A DNA stretch of 7,062 nt. Source: Paracoccaceae bacterium (lineage in GTDB: Bacteria > Pseudomonadota > Alphaproteobacteria > Rhodobacterales > Rhodobacteraceae). The stretch spans positions 1 to 7,062 of the forward strand of contig JALQYS010000354.1 of NCBI GenBank assembly GCA_023254015.1, given 5' to 3'. Below are positions 1-6,302 of this stretch, piece after piece. The notes beneath the pieces are model-generated. The model was not told the origin of the DNA. It searched no databases and saw only the letters and a program-made list of their open reading frames with translations. Every line of letters starts with the position of its first letter. The first letter of the stretch is position 1. The position numbers were made by a program, and so were the translations under genes.

Positions 1-2818
1 TCAGGCGCTGCACGTCATTTTCCAGCGCCTCGGAGTCGGGCATGCGGTCAGGATCGACCTTGAGGGTATCCAGCAGCTGGGCCGGGGTGGCACCGGCCTC
101 TTCGGCGATGCGTTCGGTCGCAAGCGCCTGCGTGGCGCGGGCGGCCTCGGCGCGGGCCTCGGCGCGGGCGCGGATCTCGCGGGCGTCAGAGGCCAGCCGT
201 TCGGCATCCCGCTCCAGATCGCGGGTCTCCCGCAAACGGCCTTCGGCCACGGCCAGCGCCTCGGCGGCGGTCTGGCGGCGCGCTTCGGCCTCGGCGATCG
301 CTTCGGCCAGTTCCTCGCGCTTGATGGCGATTTCCTCGGGCGCGGCAGAGGCTTCGGCCAGTTCATCCTCGGTTTCGGCCTTGCGGGCCTCCAGTTCGGC
401 AATCCGCCTTGCGGCCGTATCAAGGCGATGCTTCCAGCCGGAAAGCTCTTTGGTGGCTTCCTGACGGCGACGCACGCGCGCCTCACCCTCGCGGCGCAAT
501 TCGTCATGGGCCGAGCGGCGCGACATCATGGTAATGCGGGCGGCCTCAACGGCCATGCGGGCGGTTTCGACCAGATCGCGCGCCGCGTCCAGATCGCCCA
601 ACTCCTCGACTGCGGCAAACGCGCCTTCCAGCCGCTCGCGCGCCTCGGCCGCTTCGTCCTGATAGCGGCGGACCGAGATGCGGGCGGTTTCAAGACGGCC
701 AGCGGCCAGCGAGCGGTCGGCCTCGGCCCGGGCGGCGGTGCGGTTGGCCTCGGCCACGCGAGCATCGGCGGCGCGGCGGGCATCGCGGGCCAACTGGTCG
801 GCACGGGCCAGATCGGCAAGCCGGGCCTGCAGCGCGGCATGGGCCTGTGCAGCGCCTTCGGCCCGCGCGGCAACCTCTTCGAGATCGCGCTTCAGTTGCG
901 TCAGCTTGTTCAGCTGTTGCAGGCGAAGGGCGGCGGCCGAAGGCGCATCCTCGGCCCCGGCGCGAAACCCGTCCCAGCGCCAAAGATCGCCATCGCGGCT
1001 GACAAGCCGTTGACCGGGCTGCAAAAGTGGCTGCAGGCGGGGGCCAGAGTCGCGGTCGGCAAGGCCGGTCTGGCCAAGGCGCCGGGCCAAAACGGCAGGG
1101 CCTTCGACAAAGCGCGACAGCGGGATGACGCCCTCGGGCAGGGGTTGCGGGGCGGGATAGTCCGGCAGGACGACCCAGCCGGAAGGACGGTCATCCGCCA
1201 CGACGGGCGCGCGCAGGTCATCCGACAGGGCGGCACCCAAGGCTTTTTCGAGACCCGGTTCGACCGTCAGAAGGTCAAGCAACTGGCTGCCTGCCGTCGC
1301 CTCGCGCTGCACCAGACGGGCCAGCGCGGCCACTTCGGCGCGCAGGGCGGCGGCCTCGCCTTCGGCCGCCGAGCGGGCAGCACGGGCCTCGGACTCGCGG
1401 TCCTGCACCAGGGCGCGGGCCTCTTCGGCAGAGGCCAGCGCCTCGTCGGCGGCTTCGGCCAAGGCCACGGCCTCGGCCTTGCCCTCCTCGGCCAGCGCCA
1501 TCGCGTCGGCGCTGGCGGCAAGGGTTTCCTCGGCGGCGCCGACAGCCTCGGCGGCGCGTTGCGCCTCGGCCTCGGCTTTGTCGACGGCGCTGCGGCTGTC
1601 GGCAAGGAAGCGTTGCGCCGACTGGTGGCGCGCGCCAAGCCGAGCGGCATCTTCGGTGGCCGCGGTCAGAACCTGTTCCCGGTCGGCCAGAATTGCGGCG
1701 GCTTCACGGGTCACTTCGGCCGCTTCGGCCAGACGCTCTTCATGGCCGTCATGGGCGCGCTGAAGCTGTTCGATCTCCCACTCCAGCCGTTCGATCACCT
1801 CGCCCGCGTCGCGGTTCAGCCCGGCCTCACGCTCGGCATCGCGGGCAAGCTCGACGATCCGGGCTTTCAGGGTTTCGATCTGGGTTCGGGCGCGGGCCTC
1901 CTGTTCGCCCAACTGATCGCGGCTGACCATCAGCCGTTGCAGGATCGCAGCGGCAATCGCCTCGTCCTCGCGCTTGGACGGCAGGGCGTCTTCGGCGGTT
2001 TCGCGCAGTTTGCTGGCATTGCGGGCAGAGGCCTCAGCCTGCGCGGCCTCGATCACGCGCTGGCGCAGTGTGCCGTCAGCCTCGGCCCGGGCCAGATCGG
2101 CCTCACGCCAGCGCCGGAACAGCAAGAGCCCCTCGACCCGGCGCAACTCTTCGGCGATCTCGCGATAGCGGGCGGCCTGTCTTGCCTGACGGGTCAGGGC
2201 AGAAAGCTGCTGGGCCAGTTGTTCCAGAACGTCATCGACGCGCAGCAGGTTGGCCTCGGCGGCAGTCAGCTTCAGTTCCGCCTCATGACGGCGGGCGTAA
2301 AGGCCGGAAATTCCGGCGGCCTCTTCCAGCACGCGGCGACGGGCCTTGGGCTTGGCGTTGATAAGCTCGGAAATCTGTCCCTGCCGCACAAGGGCCGGGC
2401 TGTGCGCCCCGGTCGAGGCATCGGCAAACAGCATCTGCACATCGCGGGCGCGCACATCCTTGGAATTCAGCTTGTAGGCTGAACCGGCGTCGCGGGTGAT
2501 GCGGCGGGTGATTTCGATGGTGTCGCTGTCGTTGAAACCCGAAGGCGCCAGACGGTCGGAATTGTCCATCACCAGCGAAACTTCGGCAAAGTGGCGGGCG
2601 GTGCGAGTAGCGGCACCGTTGAAGATCACATCCTCCATCCCGCCGCCGCGCATCGCGGTAGGCCGGTTTTCACCCATGACCCAGCGCAGCGCCTCTAGAA
2701 GGTTGGACTTGCCACAGCCATTCGGGCCGACGACCCCCGTCAGACCGTCGTGGATGACCAGATCGGTCGGGTCCACAAAGCTTTTGAAACCGTTCAGCCG
2801 CAGCCGGGTAAAACGCAC
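1..2818 (-). CDS. smc: Chromosome segregation protein SMC, N-terminal 939 codons (3' end beyond left edge)
   Basis: SMC is the ATPase core of the condensin-like Smc-ScpAB complex that compacts and separates replicated chromosomes. The protein opens with the typical SMC head (RFTRLRLNGFKSF). The Walker A motif GPNGCGKSN is at about residues 31-39 (Lys37), and the Q-loop region LVRQGQISELI has its Gln at about 146. An Ala/Glu/Arg-rich coiled coil runs from about 170 to 510, followed by a hinge at about 515-620 and then the return coil to the window edge. Family members are about 1150 aa, so roughly 200 residues are missing, including the signature motif and Walker B of the C-terminal head. The start is GTG at 2818: an AAAAGG Shine-Dalgarno lies 7 nt upstream, the motif register fits, and no upstream in-frame start is better. 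I see no frameshift. The RTX gene lies upstream on the same strand after 209 bp, so smc probably has its own promoter. Confidence 0.96.
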   Translation of the reverse strand, partial: MRFTRLRLNGFKSFVDPTDLVIHDGLTGVVGPNGCGKSNLLEALRWVMGENRPTAMRGGGMEDVIFNGAATRTARHFAEVSLVMDNSDRLAPSGFNDSDTIEITRRITRDAGSAYKLNSKDVRARDVQMLFADASTGAHSPALVRQGQISELINAKPKARRRVLEEAAGISGLYARRHEAELKLTAAEANLLRVDDVLEQLAQQLSALTRQARQAARYREIAEELRRVEGLLLFRRWREADLARAEADGTLRQRVIEAAQAEASARNASKLRETAEDALPSKREDEAIAAAILQRLMVSRDQLGEQEARARTQIETLKARIVELARDAEREAGLNRDAGEVIERLEWEIEQLQRAHDGHEERLAEAAEVTREAAAILADREQVLTAATEDAARLGARHQSAQRFLADSRSAVDKAEAEAQRAAEAVGAAEETLAASADAMALAEEGKAEAVALAEAADEALASAEEARALVQDRESEARAARSAAEGEAAALRAEVAALARLVQREATAGSQLLDLLTVEPGLEKALGAALSDDLRAPVVADDRPSGWVVLPDYPAPQPLPEGVIPLSRFVEGPAVLARRLGQTGLADRDSGPRLQPLLQPGQRLVSRDGDLWRWDGFRAGAEDAPSAAALRLQQLNKLTQLKRDLEEVAARAEGAAQAHAALQARLADLARADQLARDARRAADARVAEANRTAARAEADRSLAAGRLETARISVRRYQDEAAEARERLEGAFAAVEELGDLDAARDLVETARMAVEAARITMMSRRSAHDELRREGEARVRRRQEATKELSGWKHRLDTAARRIAELEARKAETEDELAEASAAPEEIAIKREELAEAIAEAEARRQTAAEALAVAEGRLRETRDLERDAERLASDAREIRARAEARAEAARATQALATERIAEEAGATPAQLLDTLKVDPDRMPDSEALENDVQRL

Positions 2819-2820
2819 GC

Positions 2821-2850
2821 CTATGCCTTTTGATTCCCTTGATCTGCCAT
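2821..2850 (-). other. Nine-codon ORF immediately upstream of smc
   Basis: On the minus strand an ATG at 2850 opens MADQGNQKA and stops with TAG at 2823-2821, two bases before the smc GTG. The smc Shine-Dalgarno lies within it. It has no recognisable Shine-Dalgarno of its own, so it may be chance. If translated, it could couple ribosomes to the smc start. Confidence 0.15.
2826..2831 (-). promoter_or_regulatory. Ribosome binding site deciding the GTG start of smc
   Basis: On the minus strand this reads AAAAGG, 7 nt before the GTG at 2818. It supports GTG as the start, because the only nearby ATG (2850) is in another frame and reaches a stop before smc. Confidence 0.6.
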
Positions 2851-2877
2851 CGTCGGGCGGGACACGGGTCAAGTCAA
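2849..2877 (-). promoter_or_regulatory. Possible sigma-70-type promoter for smc
   Basis: On the minus strand a TTGACT (2877-2872) is followed after 17 nt by GACGAT (2854-2849), about 30 nt before the smc start. The -35 is good (5 of 6). The -10 is weak (3 of 6), which is common in GC-rich alphaproteobacteria. The site is predicted from spacing and consensus only. Confidence 0.3.
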
Positions 2878-2936
2878 CCAAGCCGCGCAGGATATGGCTG
2901 GCATGGGCGGCTTATCCCCAACATATTGACGCGCAG

Positions 2937-2962
2937 GCCTTGCAGGCTGGCTCCCGCAAGGC
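2937..2962. repeat. Inverted repeat between the RTX gene and smc
   Basis: The arms GCCTTGC (2937-2943) and GCAAGGC (2956-2962) are perfect complements around a 12-nt loop. It lies about 65 bp after the RTX stop codon, where a terminator would be expected. However, in the RTX direction it is not followed by a T-run; the T-rich bases (gctttctt) follow on the plus-strand side. It could be a weak transcript-end hairpin or chance in GC-rich DNA. Confidence 0.25.
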
Positions 2963-3027
2963 GCTTTCTTCAACGCGCGATCCCGGGTTGCCTTTTCGCG
3001 GCGAGCCCCCTCCCTGCGACGGGCCGT

Positions 3028-4500
3028 CTAGACCATCAGGAAATCGTCCAGCGCCAGCACCGTGCCCGCCGTGAACTGAGCGAACAGGACGCGGGCGCCG
3101 CCGCCACTGCCGTCGGCGTCATAGAACAACTTGCCCGTGCTTTGCTGATAGATCAGCCGGTCGCTGGCATCGACACTGGCAAAACTGGTGCCGCTGGGGA
3201 TCACCTTGAACGCATCCGCCGTCAGGCTGCTGCCGATGGCGCTGAAGATGTCCGCCTCAAGATGGATCCGGTCGGCGCCAGAGAAATCGGTGACAAGATC
3301 GACATTCTTGGCCCCCAAAGGCGCGCTGAACACGAAGGCATCCGCGCCCGCACCACCGGTCAGGCTGTCGCGGCCCGCGCCCCCGATCAGCGTATCGGCC
3401 TGATCGCCGCCCGAAAGGCTGTCGGCGCCATTGCCGCCCTCCATCCGGTCCGTCCCGGCGCGCCCGACAAGCAGGTCATTGTCGTTGCCGCCCAGAAGCG
3501 TATCGCGCCCGGCACCGCCATCAAGACTGTCGTTGCCATCTCCGCCGCTCAGCAGATCATTGCCACCCAGACCGTTCAGCCGGTTGGCAACGGCGTTGCC
3601 GGTCAGCGTATCCGCGCCATTGGTACCATTGGCATTTTCGACCGAAGTCAACTGATCCTGCCCGATATAGGGATTGCCGGTGGTCGTGCCGTTGCGCAGG
3701 TTCACCGTCAAGCCGTTGGCCTGAAAACCGATCGTCAGGTCGGAATAATCAACCGTGTCGATGCCATCGCCGCCATTGAGGAGATCGGTCTCGTTGCCGG
3801 TGCCGCCGCGAAGGGTGTCATTGCCAGCCCCGCCATTCAGCGTGTCGCTGCCCGCGCCGCCCTCCAGCCTGTCAGCCCCATTGCCGCCGTTCAACTGGTC
3901 ATTCCCGCCCATGCCTTTCAGCAGGTCATTGCCACTAAGTCCGTTGATGACATCGGGCTGGTCGGCTCCGGCCAATGTATCCGCGCCGGTCGTGCCGTTG
4001 ATCGCGTCATAGGCGTCATTGTCGAAATCTTCCCAAGCAAAGACCGTGCCAACGGGATAGACCTCGCTGGGGGTCAACTGCGGCGTGTTGATGCGCCAGT
4101 CGGCAAAGGCCTGACCATCGGCAAAATCGGGCAGCGGTGCACCAGAGACCGGAATCACGATCACATCAAAGCCGATGATGGCGTCCTCGGCCCCGCGAAT
4201 GTGGCGGTCGACAACCAGACAGGTTGTCTGCCCCCCGTCATGGTCAAAGACCTGAATGAACACCGGATTTTCGTCACCCAGATCATCGGTCACCGACCCG
4301 AAGGCCGAGGTTTCGAAAGAGATCACCGCGCCATTGTAATCATCATATTCAATGCCCCATTCCGCCAAGGCAAAGCCCGTCCGGTCTCCGGGGGGCGTCA
4401 ACTCAACCGGGCCCTCGGTCAGGGTATAGGCCACCACGGACCAGTCGGTATTGAAACGCTCGGTCAGGATCAGGGCATCAAAGGTATGGGTCGTGCTCAT
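3028..4500 (-). CDS. RTX calcium-binding exoprotein with C-terminal type I secretion signal
   Basis: The 490-aa protein has nonapeptide RTX repeats (GGxGxDxLx) that normally bind calcium in a parallel beta-roll and mark substrates of type I (ABC/TolC) secretion. Residues 1-165 form an acidic domain I do not recognise, with one cysteine (Cys94) and no N-terminal signal peptide. RTX block 1 is at about 168-250. A spacer at about 251-290, of the kind often seen between RTX blocks, is followed by block 2 at about 291-390. The C-terminal 100 residues resemble the RTX/serralysin C-terminal region (DAFVF, VTDFSGADRIHL, LIYQQSTGKLFYDADG) and end in LDDFLMV, an acidic-hydrophobic tail typical of type I substrates. 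The ATG at 4500 has a strong Shine-Dalgarno (AAGGAGA). An in-frame ATG at 4572 would run through the likely promoter and is less plausible. No protease, lipase or other catalytic motif is visible, so the function is unknown. No cognate ABC transporter is in the window. Confidence 0.9.
   Translation of the reverse strand: MSTTHTFDALILTERFNTDWSVVAYTLTEGPVELTPPGDRTGFALAEWGIEYDDYNGAVISFETSAFGSVTDDLGDENPVFIQVFDHDGGQTTCLVVDRHIRGAEDAIIGFDVIVIPVSGAPLPDFADGQAFADWRINTPQLTPSEVYPVGTVFAWEDFDNDAYDAINGTTGADTLAGADQPDVINGLSGNDLLKGMGGNDQLNGGNGADRLEGGAGSDTLNGGAGNDTLRGGTGNETDLLNGGDGIDTVDYSDLTIGFQANGLTVNLRNGTTTGNPYIGQDQLTSVENANGTNGADTLTGNAVANRLNGLGGNDLLSGGDGNDSLDGGAGRDTLLGGNDNDLLVGRAGTDRMEGGNGADSLSGGDQADTLIGGAGRDSLTGGAGADAFVFSAPLGAKNVDLVTDFSGADRIHLEADIFSAIGSSLTADAFKVIPSGTSFASVDASDRLIYQQSTGKLFYDADGSGGGARVLFAQFTAGTVLALDDFLMV
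3331..3630 (-). repeat. RTX repeat block 2 (about residues 291-390)
   Basis: About ten degenerate nine-residue units (NGLGGNDLL, GGDGNDSLD, GGAGRDTLL, GGNGADSLS, GGAGRDSLT and others) end in GGAGADAFVF, the usual last repeat before the secretion region. Some units are degraded (VGRAGTDRM and GGDQADTLI lack canonical glycines). Confidence 0.85.
3751..3999 (-). repeat. RTX repeat block 1 (about residues 168-250)
   Basis: About eight nine-residue units include GLSGNDLLK, GMGGNDQLN, GGNGADRLE, GGAGSDTLN, GGAGNDTLR and GGDGIDTVD. The unit GGTGNETDLLN carries a small insertion. The block is predicted to fold as a calcium-filled beta-roll. Confidence 0.85.
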
Positions 4501-4505
4501 CACTG

Positions 4506-4512
4506 TCTCCTT
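4506..4512 (-). promoter_or_regulatory. Ribosome binding site deciding the RTX gene start
   Basis: AAGGAGA on the minus strand lies 5 nt before the ATG at 4500. It is the strongest Shine-Dalgarno in the window and argues for this start over the in-frame ATG 72 nt upstream. Confidence 0.75.
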
Positions 4513-4526
4513 CTCGTCCTTCGAGA

Positions 4527-4556
4527 AATATAAAGGAAAGAACCTGTCTTTTCCTT
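4527..4556 (-). promoter_or_regulatory. Possible RTX gene promoter with an overlapping dyad
   Basis: On the minus strand a TATATT (4532-4527) is a good -10 candidate about 27 nt before the ATG. The matching -35 position (AGGAAA, 4555-4550) is weak, so an activator may be needed. A perfect 7-bp inverted repeat (AAGGAAA at 4533-4539 and TTTCCTT at 4550-4556, 10-nt spacer) fills the space between them, a plausible operator position. The AT-rich patch stands out from its GC-rich surroundings. Confidence 0.35.
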
Positions 4557-4627
4557 GATCTGGGTCAGCCATGCGACAAGACTGGGTTCGGGCGCGATCA
4601 AGCTTTCCATCGGCGGCAAGCCGCGCA

Positions 4628-4633
4628 TATCAT
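4628..4633 (+). promoter_or_regulatory. Weak -10-like element upstream of lrgA
   Basis: TATCAT lies 23 nt before the lrgA ATG. No good -35 is at the right distance (TTTCCA at 4604-4609, 18-nt spacer, 3 of 6 matches). An lrgAB promoter must lie near here if the operon is transcribed independently of upstream genes, because the preceding gene is divergent. Confidence 0.2.
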
Positions 4634-4646
4634 GCAGGCAAAGGAT

Positions 4647-4650
4647 GGAG
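4647..4650 (+). promoter_or_regulatory. Ribosome binding site deciding the lrgA start
   Basis: GGAG lies 6 nt before the ATG at 4657. The alternative ATG at 4645, four codons upstream in frame, has AAGG directly abutting it, which is too close, so 4657 is preferred. Confidence 0.55.
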
Positions 4651-4656
4651 CACAGC

Positions 4657-5010
4657 ATGATCCACGCGCTTGTCGTTCTGATGGCTTGCCAACTTGCCGG
4701 CGAAGCTGCCGCGCGCGGTCTGGGCCTTGCGCTGCCCGGTCCGGTCCTGGGCATGATGCTGCTAGTTGCGGCCCTTGTGGCCGTGCCGCGGCTGGCCGAG
4801 CTGATGCGACCTTTGTGCGGGGGCATCCTAGGGCATATGTCGCTGTTGTTCGTGCCGGCAGGGGTGGGCGTGGTTGGCCATTTCGGCGCGCTGGGCGGTC
4901 AGGGAGCGGGGCTGCTGCTGGCAATCCTGATCTCGACCGTGGCAGCGATTGCAGTGGGCGCGCTGGCCTTTGCCGGGGTGGCACGCTTGACGGGGAACCG
5001 CGATGACTGA
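4657..5010 (+). CDS. lrgA: LrgA/CidA family membrane protein (holin-like)
   Basis: This 117-aa polytopic inner-membrane protein belongs to the LrgA/CidA family, studied in Gram-positive bacteria as holin/antiholin-like modulators of murein hydrolase activity and linked in some species to pyruvate uptake. Family features are in order: CQLAGE at about 10-15, the LGLALPGPVLGMMLL segment at about 22-36, and HMSLLFVPAGVGVVGH at about 60-75. About four hydrophobic helices are predicted (roughly 3-17, 26-43, 58-77, 83-108), followed by a short charged tail (GNRDD). The length is normal for the family. It overlaps lrgB by 8 nt, so the two are one operon with probable translational coupling. An upstream in-frame extension to 4555 adds unconserved residues across the promoter region and is rejected. 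Confidence 0.92.
   Translation: MIHALVVLMACQLAGEAAARGLGLALPGPVLGMMLLVAALVAVPRLAELMRPLCGGILGHMSLLFVPAGVGVVGHFGALGGQGAGLLLAILISTVAAIAVGALAFAGVARLTGNRDD
4992..4997 (+). promoter_or_regulatory. lrgB ribosome binding site inside lrgA
   Basis: GGGGAA lies 5 nt before the lrgB ATG at 5003, within the last codons of lrgA. This fits coupled translation of the pair. Confidence 0.55.
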
Positions 5011-5755
5011 TTTCGCCGAAATCTGGAGCTATCTGTCACGCGGCCCCCTCTTGTGGCTGACAGCCACGCTGGCGGCCTATGCGCTGGGCGATGCCTGCTT
5101 TCGCGCGGCGAACAGGGCGCCCATCGCCAACCCGGTGCTGATTGCCGTGGCCTGTCTGGCTGGGCTTTTGCACCTGACGGCCACGCCCTATGCCACCTAT
5201 TTCGAGGGCGCGCAGTTCGTGCATTTCCTGCTGGGCCCGGCCACGGTTTCGCTGGCGCTGCCGCTGTGGGACAACCTGCCGCGGGTGCGCCGGGCGGCGC
5301 TGCCGATAATGGCAGCCCTTTTGGCCGGGTCTTTCACCGCCGTCGTGACGGCACTGGCGGTGGCGCGGGTCTTTGGCGTGGAGGACGGGCTTTTGGCCTC
5401 GTTGGCCCCCAAATCGGCCACAGCGCCGGTGGCCATCGGCATTTCGCAGGGTCTGGGCGGGTCGCCCACGCTGACGGCGGTGCTGGTGATCCTGACGGGG
5501 ATCATCGGGGCCGTGGTGGCGACGCCGCTTTTGAACCTTCTGGGGCTGAAGGACTGGCGGGCGCGCGGCTTTGCCGTGGGGGTGGCAGCCCATGGCATCG
5601 GCACGGCCCGGGCGTTTCAGGTCAACCCGACGGCAGGGGCCTTTGCGGGCCTAGGCATGGCGCTGAACGCAGTGGTCACCGCCATTCTGGCGCCGATTGT
5701 ATTGGCGTGGTTCTGTAGGTCGGGCTTCAGGCCGACCCGGTCTCACGCCAGATAG
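5003..5755 (+). CDS. lrgB: LrgB/CidB family membrane protein
   Basis: This 250-aa integral membrane protein is the partner of LrgA. LrgB-family proteins act with LrgA/CidA in controlling autolysis or in small organic acid transport; the plant homologue PLGG1 carries glycolate and glycerate. Family landmarks are YFEGAQFVHFLLGPATVSLALPL (about 66-88), LAPKSATAPVAIGISQGLGG (about 134-153), a TGIIGA segment (about 165-170), GVAAHGIGTARA (about 193-204) and GAFAGLGMALNAV (about 212-224). About seven hydrophobic segments are visible. It is slightly longer than usual because of a basic tail (SGFRPTRSHAR) encoded across a hairpin and into the end of rppH. It sits in an operon with lrgA and converges on rppH with a 13-bp overlap. 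The transported substrate cannot be told from sequence. Confidence 0.94.
   Translation: MTDFAEIWSYLSRGPLLWLTATLAAYALGDACFRAANRAPIANPVLIAVACLAGLLHLTATPYATYFEGAQFVHFLLGPATVSLALPLWDNLPRVRRAALPIMAALLAGSFTAVVTALAVARVFGVEDGLLASLAPKSATAPVAIGISQGLGGSPTLTAVLVILTGIIGAVVATPLLNLLGLKDWRARGFAVGVAAHGIGTARAFQVNPTAGAFAGLGMALNAVVTAILAPIVLAWFCRSGFRPTRSHAR
5718..5737 (-). terminator. Hairpin just after the rppH stop, possible terminator
   Basis: The arms GGTCGG (5718-5723) and CCGACC (5732-5737) form a 6-bp GC stem around an 8-nt loop, starting 5 nt after the rppH stop on the minus strand and lying inside the 3' end of lrgB. No T-run follows on either strand, so it is at best a weak terminator or an mRNA 3'-end stabiliser. 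Confidence 0.3.
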
Positions 5756-6222
5756 CCGCGGAAGCTGCGCACCACCTCTTCATAGACCGCACGCTTGAAG
5801 GGCACGATCGAGGCAACCATCTCATCCGCGGAAATCCAGCGCCATTGGCTGAATTCGGGGTGGTCAGTGGCGATGTTCACCTGATCGTCGCGGCCAAGAA
5901 AGCGATACAGGAACCACTTCTGCTTTTGCCCGCGATACTTGCCGCCCCAGACGCGGCCCAAAAGCTCGGGCGGAAGGTCGTAGGTCACCCAGCCATGGGT
6001 CTTGCCGATGAATTCGACCAGATCGGCGGTGATGCCGGTTTCTTCCCACAGCTCGCGCAGCGCGGCGGCGCGGGGCTTTTCCCCGTCGTCGATACCGCCC
6101 TGCGGCATCTGCCAGGCGGGCACGGGGTTATCAAGCCGCTGCCCGCCAAAGACGAGCCCTTCGGCATTGATGAGCATGACGCCCACGCAGGGGCGGTAGG
6201 GCAGGCTTTCGGGGTCGGTCAT
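5743..6222 (-). CDS. rppH: RNA pyrophosphohydrolase RppH (Nudix hydrolase)
   Basis: RppH removes pyrophosphate from the 5' triphosphate end of mRNAs, leaving a monophosphate that triggers RNase E decay. It acts in the cytoplasm. The 159-aa protein begins with LPYRPCVGVML. The full Nudix box GX5EX7REUXEEXGU is at residues 42-64 (Gly42, Glu48, Arg56-Glu57, Glu60-Glu61, Gly63). It is preceded by AWQMPQGG, the RppH-type motif, and followed by KTHGWVTYDLP, KYRGQKQKWFLYRF and PEFSQWRW, which are characteristic of the RppH/IalA subgroup. Length is normal, and all metal-binding glutamates are present. No good Shine-Dalgarno precedes the ATG at 6222; the nearest purine run (AAGGGG) is about 12 nt away. 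Its 3' end overlaps the convergent lrgB by 13 bp. Confidence 0.95.
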   Translation of the reverse strand: MTDPESLPYRPCVGVMLINAEGLVFGGQRLDNPVPAWQMPQGGIDDGEKPRAAALRELWEETGITADLVEFIGKTHGWVTYDLPPELLGRVWGGKYRGQKQKWFLYRFLGRDDQVNIATDHPEFSQWRWISADEMVASIVPFKRAVYEEVVRSFRGYLA

Positions 6223-6302
6223 GGAGGGATGGGCGCCCCTTGGCAGGGCGGCCCCCTTTCACATCAGGGTTTCGGGGCCACGGCGGCAAGGCCGCCGCGA
6301 TC
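6223..6302. other. Junction zone between rppH and the truncated GH3 gene
   Basis: This stretch joins a Rhodobacterales-like rppH start to the interior of a GH3 gene. The GH3 frame is open from 6180, but its translation here is Arg/Gly/Pro-rich with no GH3 resemblance until about GGKAAAIMCAYN (6282 onward). On the minus strand a TGA at 6266-6264 would end a frame reading AAVAPKP, which might be the tail of a gene once upstream of rppH; this is speculative. A perfect GC hairpin lies at 6281-6297. No promoter or Shine-Dalgarno precedes the GH3 ATG. Confidence 0.6.
6281..6297. repeat. Perfect GC hairpin at the junction
   Basis: CGGCGGC (6281-6287) and GCCGCCG (6291-6297) are exact inverted arms around a 3-nt AAG loop. 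It sits exactly where GH3 similarity begins, so it may mark a breakpoint or be a site prone to template switching. Confidence 0.6.

Noticed and set aside
110..420. Runs of gcctcggc-type repeats suggesting a tandem repeat
   Set aside because: They are coiled-coil codons for Ala, Glu and Arg in smc, with no fixed repeat unit length.
428..2482. A 684-codon open frame on the plus strand, antisense to smc
   Set aside because: It is in exact codon register with smc and arises from its GC-rich, Ala/Glu/Arg-rich codons. Its Gly/Leu/Gln-rich product resembles no protein family, while the minus strand encodes a textbook SMC.
2912..2920. TTATCCCCA, one mismatch from the DnaA box TTATCCACA
   Set aside because: It is a single isolated copy with no AT-rich unwinding region, no companion boxes and no dnaA/dnaN neighbourhood, so chance is the simplest explanation.
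2830..4533. A 567-codon open frame on the plus strand, antisense to the RTX gene
   Set aside because: It mirrors the RTX codons. The repetitive Ile/Ala/Val pattern is the complement of the GGxGxD repeats, and it has no domain of its own.
4501..4572. N-terminal extension of the RTX protein to an ATG at 4572
   Set aside because: The extension crosses the best promoter candidate and the strong Shine-Dalgarno at 4506-4512, and it does not encode a signal peptide.
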